From assembly GCF_029027965.1 (NCBI RefSeq), contig NZ_CP119082.1:186001-250000 (forward strand): 64,000 nucleotides of DNA, written 5' to 3'. This DNA comes from Paracoccus sp. S3-43 (GTDB taxonomy: Bacteria; Pseudomonadota; Alphaproteobacteria; Rhodobacterales; Rhodobacteraceae). The position numbers and the translations under genes are program-made. The notes beneath the pieces are model-generated. The model searched no databases. It saw only the letters and a list, made by a program, of their open reading frames with translations, and was not told the DNA's origin. Below are positions 1 to 8,279 of the stretch, piece after piece (within the stretch, counting starts at the first letter, position 1; every line of letters begins with the position of its first letter).

Positions 1-1
1 G

Positions 2-409
2 GCGATGATCCGCAGCCAGCCGCCCGCCTATGCGGTGGTCGACCTGCGGCTGGAGGACGGCAACGGCCTTGACGTGGTCGAGGCGCTGCGCGACCTGCGG
101 GCCGACGCGCGCATCATCGTGCTGACGGGATACGGGGCCATCGCGACCGCCGTGGCGGCGGTCAAGATGGGCGCGACGGATTATCTGGCAAAGCCCGCCG
201 ACGCAAATGACGTTACGTCTGCGTTGCTGTCCAGCGGCGAATCCCTGCCGCCGCCGCCCGATAATCCGATGTCGGCCGATCGGGTCAGATGGGAACATAT
301 CCAGCGTGTTTACGAGCAATGCGACCGCAATGTCAGCGAAACCGCGCGGCGATTGCATATGCATCGGCGCACGCTTCAGCGAATTCTTGCCAAACGCGGG
401 CCGCGTTAA
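2..409 (+). CDS. regA: Redox response regulator RegA/PrrA/ActR, 5' end missing
   Basis: The gene begins before the window; 135 C-terminal residues are visible. The first visible part is the second half of a CheY-like receiver: the phospho-acceptor Asp lies in VVDLRL, the switch Thr in TGYGA and the conserved Lys in LAKPAD. A short proline-rich linker (PPPPD) leads to a Fis-type helix-turn-helix with ETARRLHMHRRTLQRIL. This receiver plus Pro linker plus HTH layout is that of RegA/PrrA/ActR, which works with the membrane kinase RegB to control respiration, photosynthesis and carbon or nitrogen fixation genes. An H-NS-like gene downstream matches the regA-hvrA order known from Rhodobacter. RegB must lie outside the window. 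Confidence 0.93.
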   Translation, partial: AMIRSQPPAYAVVDLRLEDGNGLDVVEALRDLRADARIIVLTGYGAIATAVAAVKMGATDYLAKPADANDVTSALLSSGESLPPPPDNPMSADRVRWEHIQRVYEQCDRNVSETARRLHMHRRTLQRILAKRGPR

Positions 410-449
410 AGATATTAAGCGATCTTGTAATTGAAACGCACTTGTATCA

Positions 450-467
450 AATTGCGAATTAGCAATT
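450..467. repeat. Perfect 6-bp inverted repeat upstream of the H-NS-like gene
   Basis: AATTGC, a 6-base AT-rich spacer, then GCAATT. It sits in a conspicuously AT-rich 77-bp gap 20 bp before the start codon at 487. It could be a regulator site or an autoregulatory target for the H-NS-like product, which binds AT-rich DNA; that role is inferred only. Confidence 0.5.
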
Positions 468-486
468 CAATACGGATGTAAACGAG

Positions 487-798
487 ATGAACTTTGACCT
501 GGACAAGATGACGCTTAAGGAGCTGCGTGATCTTCGGGGGAAACTGGACCGCGCGATTAACTCTTATGAAGATCGGAAACGCCGCGAAGCCCTGGCGGCG
601 GTCGAGGAAGCGGCGCGCGAGCATGGTTTCAACCTGTCCGACCTGACCGGCGCAAAACCCCGGCGGTCGGGCACGGTCGCCCCGAAATATGCCAATCCCA
701 GCGATCCGACGATGACCTGGACCGGCCGCGGCCGCAAACCCCGCTGGGTCCAGGAAAGCTTGGATGGCGGCAAGCAGTTGGACGACCTGCTGATCTGA
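487..798 (+). CDS. hvrA: H-NS family nucleoid protein (HvrA/Spb-like)
   Basis: A 103-residue protein. Residues 1-50 form a charged, probably coiled-coil dimerisation region (LKELRDLRGKLDRAI). The C-terminal DNA-binding motif of H-NS/HvrA proteins is clear: YANPSDPTMTWTGRGRKPRWV spans about residues 71-91 in the order P-Y-NP-W-GRGRKP-W. The family binds AT-rich DNA in the minor groove; in Rhodobacter HvrA and Spb modulate light- and redox-regulated genes. It follows regA in the same direction with a 77-bp AT-rich gap, so it probably has its own promoter. The family is certain; HvrA orthology rests on the regA neighbour. Confidence 0.88.
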   Translation: MNFDLDKMTLKELRDLRGKLDRAINSYEDRKRREALAAVEEAAREHGFNLSDLTGAKPRRSGTVAPKYANPSDPTMTWTGRGRKPRWVQESLDGGKQLDDLLI

Positions 799-841
799 GC
801 GCCGTTTTGCGAAGGCCGCCCCGCGCTGCGGACGGCCTGGA

Positions 842-1450
842 TCAGGCGGGATCGTCTGCCGTTTCCATCAATGCGTGAAAACGATCCAGAAACGCCGCCC
901 GCGCCTGCGTCGGGGGGCGCAATTGGATATGCAGGACAGACATAATGGCGTCGTTTTGCAAGGGAAACAGGCGCCGGGCCTCGGCTTCGCTGAAACCGGC
1001 GATTTGAACGGCCTCCAGCCGCGCTGAAATCCGGTCGGCGGTCTTGATTTTCGTCTTGATGGCCGGAGGCAGGGCCGCAGGCAGGCCGAAACGGCGGTGA
1101 ATGGCGGCGGCCAGGCGTTCGTCCATCCGGCCATATTCGGCGCCAAGCGCCGCCTTGACCGGGGAAATCATGTCGCCGATCACATATTCGGGGGCGTCAT
1201 GCAACAGCGCGGCCAGTTTCCAGCGGGCCTCCACCCCCGGATTCAGGCGCCCCAGGATATCTTCCACCAGCAGCGAATGTTCCGCGACCGAATAAGGCCA
1301 GTCGCCCTGCGTCTGGCCGTTCCAGCGGGCGACGAAGGCCAGCCCGTGGGCGATGTCGGTGATCTCGATATCCAGCGGCGTCGGATCCAGCAGATCCAGA
1401 CGCCGGCCCGACAGCATCCGCTGCCAGGCGCGGCGCGGTCGGGCGGCCAT
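842..1450 (-). CDS. HD-domain phosphohydrolase
   Basis: A 202-residue protein with the metal-binding pattern of HD hydrolases: His58 (AEHSLL), His84-Asp85 (LLHDAPEY) and a later Asp in KTADRISARLE. YIGDM-type residues after the HD pair (EYVIGDMISPVK) resemble small YfbR/YfdR-like phosphohydrolases acting on nucleotides. It starts only 6 bp after the secB stop codon and is almost certainly co-transcribed with secB. The substrate cannot be read from the sequence. Confidence 0.8.
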   Translation of the reverse strand: MAARPRRAWQRMLSGRRLDLLDPTPLDIEITDIAHGLAFVARWNGQTQGDWPYSVAEHSLLVEDILGRLNPGVEARWKLAALLHDAPEYVIGDMISPVKAALGAEYGRMDERLAAAIHRRFGLPAALPPAIKTKIKTADRISARLEAVQIAGFSEAEARRLFPLQNDAIMSVLHIQLRPPTQARAAFLDRFHALMETADDPA

Positions 1451-1456
1451 GGCCGG

Positions 1457-1972
1457 TCAGGACAGCCGCTGATCCGCCGGGGCGCCCGCCTGCTGGGACT
1501 GCGCCCGGCGCGCCAGTTCCTGGCGATACAGGGCCAGGAAATCGACCGGGTCCATGTTGAAGGGCGGGAAGCCCCCGTCGCGCGTCAGGTCCGAAATGAT
1601 CCGCCGCACGAAGGGAAACAGCATCCGTGGGCATTCGATCATCAGGAACGGGTGCATCTGGTCTTCGGGCACGCCCTCGATCAGGAACACCCCGCCATAG
1701 TCCAGCTCGGCCAGAAACAGGGTCGAATTGTCGCCCTTGTTGGTCGAGGTGACGCGGAATTTCGAGATCACCTCGTACTGGTTGTCGCCCGCGCGCTTGC
1801 GGGCGTCCAGGCTGACCTGGACGGTGATCTCGGGCTGGACCTCGCCCTGGGGCGCGCCCTTGGTCGCCACCGCGTTTTCAAAGGACAGGTCGCGGATATA
1901 CTGCGCCAGGATCTGCATCCGCACCTGCGCGGCTGCGGGCGCGGCGCCGTTCGGGTTGGTTTCGTCGGCCAT
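1457..1972 (-). CDS. secB: Protein-export chaperone SecB
   Basis: A 171-residue protein, slightly longer than E. coli SecB (155) because of a proline/alanine-rich N-terminus and a Gln/Ala-rich tail. SecB keeps preproteins unfolded in the cytoplasm and passes them to SecA. Recognisable parts are the first strand region (YIRDLSFENA), EVISKFRVTSTNK, the acidic ELDYGGVFLIEGVPEDQMHPFLMIECPR block and the helix FPFVRRIISDLTRDGGFPP. It is the first gene of a pair with the HD hydrolase and is preceded by fxsA on the same strand with a 57-bp gap. Confidence 0.96.
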   Translation of the reverse strand: MADETNPNGAAPAAAQVRMQILAQYIRDLSFENAVATKGAPQGEVQPEITVQVSLDARKRAGDNQYEVISKFRVTSTNKGDNSTLFLAELDYGGVFLIEGVPEDQMHPFLMIECPRMLFPFVRRIISDLTRDGGFPPFNMDPVDFLALYRQELARRAQSQQAGAPADQRLS

Positions 1973-2029
1973 GGGTCTTTCCTTGAAGGATCGCTGTCGG
2001 CCGCTTTCTATCAGGCGCGGGCCACGGCC

Positions 2030-2569
2030 TCAATGCCGCGTCCAGCCGGAATTGCCGCGCGGCGCAGGGCGGCCGTCATCGTCGGCCAGATCCTCGGGCA
2101 GGTCCACCGGCGGACGAGGGTTGCGGACGGGGCGCGCGTCCTCGACCACGTAATCCGCGTCGATCACCCCGTCGGCATAGGGCGGGCGATGGGTTTCCCG
2201 CCGGGTCATGTGGACGGTCGTGACCCGCATCCGCCGCGACGCCTGGCGCATGATCAGGTCGCGCACCGGCGGGATCAGCAGCAGCAGCCCGATGGCGTCG
2301 GTGAAGAAGCCCGGCACGATCAGCAGGACGCCCGCCAGGATCCGCATCATCCCATGGGCCAGCGGCCGGGACGGGTCGCGCAACTCGGCCAGGCTGCGCT
2401 GCGCCTGCACCCAGGCCTGGTTGCCCTGGCTGCGGATCACCGCCACGCCCAGCACGAAGGCCAGCACCACCAGGGCCAGCGTCGCCCAGACCCCGATCAG
2501 CCCGCCCACCTGAATGAACAGCGCGATCTCGACGATCGGCAGCAACACGAACAGCCACAACAACCACAT
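2030..2569 (-). CDS. fxsA: FxsA-family inner membrane protein
   Basis: A 179-residue protein with three or four hydrophobic segments in the first 95 residues (WLLWLFVLLPIVEIALF; GVWATLALVVLAFVLGVAVI; RILAGVLLIVPGFFTDAIG). The PGFFTDAIGLLLLIPPVR motif is typical of FxsA/UPF0716. The C-terminal half is hydrophilic and family-variable. E. coli FxsA relieves F-plasmid exclusion of phage T7 when overproduced; its normal role is unknown. It is divergent from the Tim44-like gene, with 106 bp shared between the two starts. Confidence 0.85.
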   Translation of the reverse strand: MWLLWLFVLLPIVEIALFIQVGGLIGVWATLALVVLAFVLGVAVIRSQGNQAWVQAQRSLAELRDPSRPLAHGMMRILAGVLLIVPGFFTDAIGLLLLIPPVRDLIMRQASRRMRVTTVHMTRRETHRPPYADGVIDADYVVEDARPVRNPRPPVDLPEDLADDDGRPAPRGNSGWTRH

Positions 2570-2675
2570 GCGGATTCCCCTTTCGGGCCGGGGATAACTG
2601 GACTTGCCCCGCCCTGATCCCTACATAATGGCGCAGATCGCAGATACCAGCCAAGACGGATATGAGGCCCATCGC

Positions 2676-3332
2676 ATGAATAACCCGCTGTTGCAGTTGC
2701 TTGTCCTGGCAGGGATCGCGATTTTCCTGATCCTGCGGCTGCGCAATGTCCTGGGCACGCGCGGCGGGTACGAGCCTCCTCAGGTCGATGCCCCCGAAGC
2801 GCCGCGCCCGCGCTTCGACGTGATCGAGGGTTCCGCGACCGAGGAGGATCAGGACATCCTGGACCACGCGCCGGCGGGCAGCGCCTCGGCCGACGCCCTG
2901 GCCGCGATGAAGGCGGCCGAGCCGTCCTTCGGGGTGACGGATTTCCTGAACGGCGCGAAATCGGCCTATGAGATGATCCTGATGGCCTTCGAACGCGGCG
3001 ACCTGTCCGAGGTGCGGGCCTTCCTGGCCGAACCCGTGGCCCAGGCGTTCCAGTCGGTCATCGACGCCCGCGCCGCCAATGGCCAGACGGTGACGGCCCA
3101 GTATATCGGCACGCGCGAGACCGCCCTGGCCGGGGCGGAATACGACCGCGACACCGGCATGGCCGAGATTTCGGTCCGGTTCGTGGGCGAACTGATCGCC
3201 GCGACCCGCGACGCCGACGGCACCGTCATCGAGGGCGATCCCAGGGCGTCGCGCAAGCAACGCGACACCTGGACCTTTGCCCGCCGCATGGGTCAGGACG
3301 ATCCGAACTGGCAATTGGTCGCGACCGGCTGA
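2676..3332 (+). CDS. Tim44/TimA-domain membrane adaptor protein
   Basis: A 218-residue protein. I use the ATG at 2676 because it places a hydrophobic anchor at the very N-terminus (LLQLLVLAGIAIFLILRL); an in-frame ATG at 2628 would add hydrophilic residues. After a variable acidic linker, residues from about 75 form a Tim44-like domain (FLNGAKSAYEMILMAFERGD, LAEPVAQAFQSVIDAR, RDTWTFARRMGQDDPNWQLVATG). Tim44 is an adaptor of mitochondrial protein import; bacterial relatives are membrane-anchored proteins of unclear function. The stop codon overlaps the start of the Smr gene. Confidence 0.85.
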   Translation: MNNPLLQLLVLAGIAIFLILRLRNVLGTRGGYEPPQVDAPEAPRPRFDVIEGSATEEDQDILDHAPAGSASADALAAMKAAEPSFGVTDFLNGAKSAYEMILMAFERGDLSEVRAFLAEPVAQAFQSVIDARAANGQTVTAQYIGTRETALAGAEYDRDTGMAEISVRFVGELIAATRDADGTVIEGDPRASRKQRDTWTFARRMGQDDPNWQLVATG

Positions 3333-3937
3333 TGGCCCGGCGCCGGGGCCTGACCCCCGAGGACCGCGAACTGTGGTCGCGCGTCGCCCGCAGCGCCGTG
3401 CCGCTGCATCCCGAACGCCCCCGGCCCGCCGCCGATCCCGACATCCGCCCGGCCTCCAAGCCGCCGATGCCGCCGCGCGCGCCCCTGGCCGATTTCAGCA
3501 TCGGCCAGACGGACCGGGCACATGCCGCCGCGCCCCTGCCGCACTTCCCCTCGCCCGCGCAGCGGCTGTCGCAGCAGCCCCTGCGCATGGATCACAAGGT
3601 CCATCGCCGCATGGCCCAGGGCAAGATCGCCCCCGAGGCGCGGCTGGATCTGCACGGCCTGACCCTGGCCGCCGCCCATCCCCGGCTGATCGGCTTCATC
3701 CTGTCCAGCCATGCCCAGGGACGGCGGCTGGTCCTGGTCATCACCGGCAAGGGGCGCGGCGATCACGGCCCGCTGCCCACCCGCCCCGGCGCGCTGCGCC
3801 ATCAGGTGCCGCACTGGCTGCACATGCCGCCCTTGGCGCCCGTGGTCCAGCAGGTGACGGCCGCGCATTACCGGCACGGGGGCGAGGGGGCCTATTACGT
3901 CTATCTGCGCAGACAGACGGAAGAGCGGGGCGGCTAG
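3332..3937 (+). CDS. Smr-domain protein
   Basis: A 201-residue protein. A Pro/Ala/Arg-rich N-terminal 85 residues precede a Smr domain with its signature strands LDLHGLTLAAAHPRL, LVLVITGKG and HWLHMPP, and a final AYYVYLRR. Smr domains have nuclease activity in MutS2 and in eukaryotic homologues; stand-alone bacterial forms like this one may cut nucleic acids but are poorly characterised. The ATG overlaps the Tim44-like stop codon (TGATG), so translation is probably coupled. Its last 4 bp overlap the convergent hydrolase gene. Confidence 0.88.
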   Translation: MARRRGLTPEDRELWSRVARSAVPLHPERPRPAADPDIRPASKPPMPPRAPLADFSIGQTDRAHAAAPLPHFPSPAQRLSQQPLRMDHKVHRRMAQGKIAPEARLDLHGLTLAAAHPRLIGFILSSHAQGRRLVLVITGKGRGDHGPLPTRPGALRHQVPHWLHMPPLAPVVQQVTAAHYRHGGEGAYYVYLRRQTEERGG

Positions 3938-5001
3938 AAGGCGGGCGACAGCACCACCTGCACCGCCTGTTCGATCCGGCTGACCGCGCCGCCGATCGGG
4001 TCGGGACCGGACCCGCCCCGGTCGGGCAGGATCCGGTCCAGGTCGCGGGTCCGCGCCAGGATCCTTTGCAGGGCCGGGGAATTGGCCACGTTGAAATGGC
4101 CATAGCCGGTGTCGAAGGCGCCGGTATCCACCACCACGACATTCAGGTCCGCCACCGGCCGCGCATCGGGAATATTGCCCAGCCGCAGCGGCTCGTCCGA
4201 GATCAGCGCCGACAGTTGCAGCGCCCGGTCGCGGGGCGAGGTCATGATGATGAAGGGTTCCGGCAGGCGCCCGATGGCGCTGACCTGGGACCGGAACAAC
4301 CGCAGATCCAGGTCGGGCGAGATCAGGATCACCGAATTGATCTGGTCAAGAAGGTCGCGCCGCCCCGACAGCGCCATCTGGCGCAACCCCTCCATCAGCA
4401 GCTGCCCGCCCATGGAATGCGCCATCAGCACGATCCGGCCCCGGCCCCGCGCCTGCGCCAGCAGGTCGATCACCTGCACCAGCCCGTCGCGGGAATACAG
4501 CGCCGCGTCCCGGTCCCCGGAATAGGCATAGGGCTTCATCTGCGAGGGCCAGGAAAAATGCGCGTGGATTCCCGGCAGTTGCAGGTCATGGGCCAGTTGC
4601 GCGCTGCGATAGACCCCTTCGGCGAAGCTGTAGTTATAGCCATGCACGAACAGGATGATGTCGCGGTCGTCCGGCGCGCGCCGGGCCAGGTCGCGTTCGA
4701 TGGCGCGGCGGAAGGCCGCCGCATCGGCCAGGCGGCCGCCGCCGCTGATCAGGAACTGGCTGTCGGGATCGCCGTCGGACCGGGGATAGGCCAGGATGCC
4801 CGGCCCCCGGTCCACCGGAACCGACACGTCGAGGCGCGAATACCAGGGCTGCGGCAGGTGTTGGCCCGACAGGCTGCGCTGCGAGGCGACCCAGATCGTT
4901 TCCGCGATGGGCGGCTGGAACCCCGGCGGCGCCATGACCAGGGCGCCGCGCGGCGCGCAGGCCGCGAGGATCAGGACGAAGGTCAAAAGAAGATGCCGCA
5001 A
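3934..5001 (-). CDS. DUF900-type alpha/beta hydrolase, predicted lipoprotein
   Basis: A 355-residue protein that starts with TTG (no ATG or GTG lies between the upstream stop and the signal peptide), with a purine-rich GGTGG a few bases before it. The N-terminus is a lipoprotein signal with lipobox LAAC (Cys15). The hydrolase core shows FVHGYNYSF (oxyanion strand), the nucleophile elbow MAHSMGGQL (Ser in GHSMG-like context), an Asp in ILISPDLD and a likely His in GYGHFNVANS. The family (formerly DUF900) contains esterase-like enzymes of unknown substrate. The product is predicted to sit on the periplasmic side of a membrane. Confidence 0.82.
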   Translation of the reverse strand: MRHLLLTFVLILAACAPRGALVMAPPGFQPPIAETIWVASQRSLSGQHLPQPWYSRLDVSVPVDRGPGILAYPRSDGDPDSQFLISGGGRLADAAAFRRAIERDLARRAPDDRDIILFVHGYNYSFAEGVYRSAQLAHDLQLPGIHAHFSWPSQMKPYAYSGDRDAALYSRDGLVQVIDLLAQARGRGRIVLMAHSMGGQLLMEGLRQMALSGRRDLLDQINSVILISPDLDLRLFRSQVSAIGRLPEPFIIMTSPRDRALQLSALISDEPLRLGNIPDARPVADLNVVVVDTGAFDTGYGHFNVANSPALQRILARTRDLDRILPDRGGSGPDPIGGAVSRIEQAVQVVLSPAF

Positions 5002-5049
5002 ACGCCACCTTTACGGAAACGGTTGCGGCAAACCTGTCAGAGAAATGCC

Positions 5050-5068
5050 CGCGGGACCAGTCCCCGCG
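5050..5068 (-). terminator. Hairpin after the small membrane protein gene
   Basis: CGCGGGAC and GTCCCCGCG pair around a 2-base loop with one bulged C, directly after the stop codon at 5072-5074. The tail toward lower coordinates is only moderately T-rich, so termination is plausible but not certain. Confidence 0.4.
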
Positions 5069-5071
5069 CGC

Positions 5072-5248
5072 CTAGCCGTAATTGGCCTTCGGCCCCATGA
5101 AATACCAGATGATCAGCCCCACCACCGGCAGGATCGCGATCAGGGCGATCCACAGGATCTTGGTGCCCAGACTGACATTCGTGTTGATGACCGAGGCGAT
5201 GGCCCAGACATCCAGCACGAAGACGATGATTCCAAAGACGTAACCCAT
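5072..5248 (-). CDS. Small PLDc_N-like membrane protein (58 aa)
   Basis: Reading the minus strand from the ATG at 5248 gives 58 residues: MGYVFGIIVFVLDVWAIASV at the N-terminus, then a soluble turn (NTNVSLGTK), a second hydrophobic stretch rich in Ile/Leu with PVVGLIIWYF, and a GPKANYG end. Two membrane segments separated by a short loop, with PVVGxIIWYFxGPK, match the PLDc_N (phospholipase D-nuclease N-terminal) family of small membrane proteins. It lies 56 bp after hslU on the same strand. Function unknown. Confidence 0.75.
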   Translation of the reverse strand: MGYVFGIIVFVLDVWAIASVINTNVSLGTKILWIALIAILPVVGLIIWYFMGPKANYG

Positions 5249-5304
5249 GTCGCCCTGTCCCCTTGTTCCGCTTGGCCAACCCTAGACCGGGCCGGGCGGT
5301 TCCG

Positions 5305-6612
5305 TCAAAGGACGTAACGCGACAGATCCGTCGACCGCGCCAGGTCGCCCAGATGGCGTTCGACATAGGCCGCGTCGACCTGGACCGTCTCGCCGCCCTT
5401 GTCGGGGGCGCTGAAGGACAGTTCCTCGAACACGCGCTCGATCACGGTATACAGCCTGCGGGCGCCGATGTTTTCCACCGCCGCGTTCACTTCGGCGGCG
5501 ATGCGGGCCAGCGCCGCGATGCCGTCGTCGGCAAAGCCCACGGTGACGCCCTCGGTCGCCATCAGGGCGGTGTATTGCCGGGTCAGGGCGTTGTCGGTCT
5601 CGGTCAGGATGCGGATGAAGTCATCCTCGGTCAGGGCGCGCAATTCGACCCGGATCGGCAACCGGCCCTGCAATTCCGGCAGCAGGTCGCTGGGCTTGGC
5701 CACATGGAACGCGCCGCTGGCGATGAACAGGATATGGTCGGTCTTCACCGGGCCGTATTTGGTGCTGACGGTCGTGCCCTCGATCAGCGGCAGCAGGTCG
5801 CGCTGCACGCCTTCGCGGCTGACATCGCCGCCGCGGGCGTCGGATCGCGCGCAGACCTTATCGATCTCGTCGATGAAGACGATGCCGTTCTGCTGCACGG
5901 CCTCAAGGGCCGCGGCCTTGACCGCGTCGTCGTCCAGCAGCTTGTCGGCCTCCTCGGCGATCAGCAGGTCATAGCTTTCGGCCACGCTGACCTTGCGCCG
6001 CACGCGCCGCCCGCCAAAGGCCTTCATCAGCCCCGACAGGTCCATCATCCCGCCCAGGCTGGCGCCGGGCTGGCCGGGGATCTCCATCGCGCCCAGCGGG
6101 TTCGAGGTGTCCTGCACCTCAAGCTCGATCACGGTGTCGTCCAGCTCGCCCCGCTTCAGCTTGTCGCGGAACATCTGCCGGGTGCCGTCGCGGGCGTCCT
6201 TGCCGGCCAGGGCCTCGATCACGCGATCCTCGGCCGATTTGTGGGCGCGGGCCTTGACGGCCTCGCGCATCCGGTCGCGGGTGTCGATCATCGCGGCGTC
6301 GGTCAGGTCGCGGATGATCTGTTCCACGTCGCGGCCGACATAGCCGACCTCGGTGAACTTGGTCGCCTCGACCTTGATGAAGGGCGCGTTCGCCAGCTTG
6401 GCCAGGCGGCGGCTGATTTCCGTCTTGCCGACGCCGGTCGGGCCGATCATCAGGATGTTCTTCGGGTATACCTCGTCGCGCAGGTCGTCGCCCAACTGCT
6501 TGCGGCGCCAGCGGTTGCGCAGCGCCACGGCCACGGCGCGCTTGGCGTCCTTCTGGCCGATGATGAAGCGATCCAGTTCGGATACGATCTCGCGCGGGGT
6601 CAGGTCGGTCAT
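5305..6612 (-). CDS. hslU: HslU, ATPase subunit of the HslUV protease
   Basis: A 435-residue AAA+ unfoldase, normal length. The Walker A is [15 protein letters not shown], the Walker B is VFIDEIDKV, and [34 protein letters not shown] at the start is the HslU/ClpY hallmark (residues 3-36). The inserted I-domain lies between, at about residues 110-235. The C-terminus ends in DLSRYVL, the tail that docks into HslV. It unfolds proteins and feeds them to HslV in the cytoplasm. hslV lies upstream on the same strand, but a GNAT gene is inserted between the two. Confidence 0.98.
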   Translation of the reverse strand: MTDLTPREIVSELDRFIIGQKDAKRAVAVALRNRWRRKQLGDDLRDEVYPKNILMIGPTGVGKTEISRRLAKLANAPFIKVEATKFTEVGYVGRDVEQIIRDLTDAAMIDTRDRMREAVKARAHKSAEDRVIEALAGKDARDGTRQMFRDKLKRGELDDTVIELEVQDTSNPLGAMEIPGQPGASLGGMMDLSGLMKAFGGRRVRRKVSVAESYDLLIAEEADKLLDDDAVKAAALEAVQQNGIVFIDEIDKVCARSDARGGDVSREGVQRDLLPLIEGTTVSTKYGPVKTDHILFIASGAFHVAKPSDLLPELQGRLPIRVELRALTEDDFIRILTETDNALTRQYTALMATEGVTVGFADDGIAALARIAAEVNAAVENIGARRLYTVIERVFEELSFSAPDKGGETVQVDAAYVERHLGDLARSTDLSRYVL

Positions 6613-6700
6613 GGGTCTGCCTTTGTGGTCTGTCCGGCAGATATATGTTCAGGCCGGAAATTTGAAGGGCGGCGGAACAGCGCGGCGGCCCACGGGCGGG

Positions 6701-7228
6701 TCAGGAAGCCGGATCCGCCTCGTGCCGCATCAGCAGGCAGCCGCCGGTGCGGCCAAGGAATTCCGGGATCGGCCGGAACCCCGCCTTTTCATAGGCCCGC
6801 ACCGCCCGCAGGTTGGCGGCATCGGGGTCAATCAGGATCGTCCGGTGCCCCTCGGACCGCAGCAGGGCGACGAAGGCCGCCAGCGCGCCAGAGCCGAGGC
6901 CGCGCGACAGCAGGTCCGCAGGGCCGATGGACAGATCGACCCCCACGGCATCGTCGGGCAGGGCCATCACCCAGGGCGCATCCGTGATCCAGGGGTCCAC
7001 CCGCGCATCCGCGATGCGCCAGACCTGGACATAGCCCACGGGCTGGCCGTCCAGCCGGAACAAGAAGGGCCGCGTGCTGTCGCGGCCCTCGATCATGTCG
7101 CGGATAGAGCCAAGCTCGGTTTCGGCGTCGTCCCGCCACCAGTCGCGCCAATGCGGCTGCGCCAGCCAAGCCGCCAGCAGCGGCAGGTCCGCTGTGGTGA
7201 CCGGCGTGAAGGAGATGTCAGCCGCCAA
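6701..7228 (-). CDS. GNAT acetyltransferase between hslV and hslU
   Basis: A 175-residue protein resembling the AAC(6')-Ib/IucB-like GNAT group: an N-terminal [11 protein letters not shown] element, [12 protein letters not shown], the acetyl-CoA loop region [17 protein letters not shown] and the C-terminal [15 protein letters not shown] motif. The start is a TTG inside the end of hslV (11-bp overlap) with GAGG just upstream, so translation is probably coupled to hslV. The substrate is unknown; aminoglycoside resistance should not be assumed from this resemblance. Confidence 0.82.
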   Translation of the reverse strand: MAADISFTPVTTADLPLLAAWLAQPHWRDWWRDDAETELGSIRDMIEGRDSTRPFLFRLDGQPVGYVQVWRIADARVDPWITDAPWVMALPDDAVGVDLSIGPADLLSRGLGSGALAAFVALLRSEGHRTILIDPDAANLRAVRAYEKAGFRPIPEFLGRTGGCLLMRHEADPAS

Positions 7229-7775
7229 TGACCTCGACCGTCAGGTTGCCGTTGGTATAGACGCAGATATCCGCCGCGATGGCCATCGCCTTGCGGGCCA
7301 CGGCCTCCGCGTCGCCGCCGCCTTCCAGCAGCCCGCGCGCGGCGGCCAGGGCGAAGTTGCCGCCCGATCCGATGGCGGCCACGTCATGTTCGGGTTCCAG
7401 AACGTCGCCCGCGCCGGTCACGACATACAGCCCCTGCCCGTCGGTGACGATCAGCATGGCTTCGAGGTTGCGCAGGTATTTGTCCATGCGCCAGTCCTTG
7501 GCCAGGTCGACGCAGGCGCGCTGCAACTGGCCCGGCGCGGCCTCCAGCTTCTTTTCCAGCCGCTCCAGCAGGGTAAAGGCATCCGCCGTCGATCCGGCAA
7601 AGCCCACCACCACGTCGCGCCCGCCGGGGCTGAGGCGGCGCACCTTGCGGGCGGTGCCCTTCATCACCGTGGGGCCGACGCTGACCTGTCCGTCGCCCGC
7701 GACCACCACCTTGCCGCCGCGCCGGACCGCTAGGATCGTGGTGCCGTGCCAGCCGGGGAATCTGTCATCTGCCAT
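7218..7775 (-). CDS. hslV: HslV, peptidase subunit of the HslUV protease
   Basis: A 185-residue protein from the ATG at 7775. The catalytic Thr is exposed after a short propeptide (GWHG before TTILAVRR), giving the N-terminal nucleophile of this proteasome-beta-like peptidase. [12 protein letters not shown] and [20 protein letters not shown] are family-typical, as are [14 protein letters not shown] and the end NLTVEVIGG. It forms a double hexamer with HslU in the cytoplasm. A heat-shock (RpoH) type promoter lies about 30-55 bp upstream. Confidence 0.98.
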   Translation of the reverse strand: MADDRFPGWHGTTILAVRRGGKVVVAGDGQVSVGPTVMKGTARKVRRLSPGGRDVVVGFAGSTADAFTLLERLEKKLEAAPGQLQRACVDLAKDWRMDKYLRNLEAMLIVTDGQGLYVVTGAGDVLEPEHDVAAIGSGGNFALAAARGLLEGGGDAEAVARKAMAIAADICVYTNGNLTVEVIGG

Positions 7776-7804
7776 CGGGATCTTCCTTACCGTTCGGCTT
7801 GCAG

Positions 7805-7831
7805 ATATGGCCGCGTCCCCGGCTTCGCAAG
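7805..7831 (-). promoter_or_regulatory. RpoH (sigma-32) type promoter of hslV-GNAT-hslU
   Basis: On the minus strand CTTG (7831-7828) is followed after 17 bases by CCATATCTG (-10 part at 7810-7805). This resembles the alphaproteobacterial RpoH pattern CTTG-N17/18-CYTATNT. The predicted leader to the hslV ATG at 7775 would be about 20-25 bases. Spacing is the same as at dnaK. Confidence 0.6.
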
Positions 7832-7850
7832 CCGGCTGTCCGCGGCCATG

Positions 7851-7888
7851 AAAAAGGGCGGCCGGCCCATGCAAGGCCGCCGCCCCTT
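7851..7888 (-). terminator. Rho-independent terminator of trxA
   Basis: On the minus strand, AAGGGGCGGC opens a GC-rich stem that closes with GGCCGCCC and runs into TTTTT, 17 bp after the trxA stop codon. It also insulates the hslV promoter. Confidence 0.75.
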
Positions 7889-7904
7889 CACCGGCGGGGA
7901 CAGG

Positions 7905-8225
7905 TCAGATCGATTCGTCGATCCAGCTTTTCAGCGCGGCCTTGGGGGCGGCGCCCATGCGGTTCGACACGACCTCTCCGCCCTTGAACAGGAACAGGGC
8001 CGGGATGCCGCGCACGCCCAGGGCGGCGGCCTGTTCGGGGTTTTCGTCCACATTGACCTTCACGATCTTCACACGGCCCGCATATTCGGCGGACAGTTCT
8101 TCCAGGGCCGGGCCGATCTGCTTGCAGGGGCCGCACCATTCCGCCCAGAAATCCACCACGACCGGGGTGTCGGACTGACGGACTTCGCTGTCGAACTGGT
8201 TGTCGTTGACATGCACGGTGGCCAT
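7905..8225 (-). CDS. trxA: Thioredoxin
   Basis: A 106-residue thioredoxin with the canonical active site WCGPC (Cys31, Cys34), the buried Asp in VVVDFWAEW and the cis-proline in RGIPALFLF. It reduces cytoplasmic disulfides with electrons from thioredoxin reductase and supplies reductases such as ribonucleotide reductase. It lies 54 bp after addA on the same strand and has its own strong terminator; it may be the last gene of the addBA transcript or have its own promoter. Confidence 0.97.
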   Translation of the reverse strand: MATVHVNDNQFDSEVRQSDTPVVVDFWAEWCGPCKQIGPALEELSAEYAGRVKIVKVNVDENPEQAAALGVRGIPALFLFKGGEVVSNRMGAAPKAALKSWIDESI

Positions 8226-8279
8226 GCTTTCGCTCCTTCATGGGTGCCGGCGGGAATGCGGCAAGGCTGGTCTCTACAG

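Noticed and set aside
6701..7228. Aminoglycoside 6'-N-acetyltransferase (resistance gene)
   Set aside because: The resemblance is only at superfamily level and the gene is embedded in a housekeeping operon; no resistance claim is justified.
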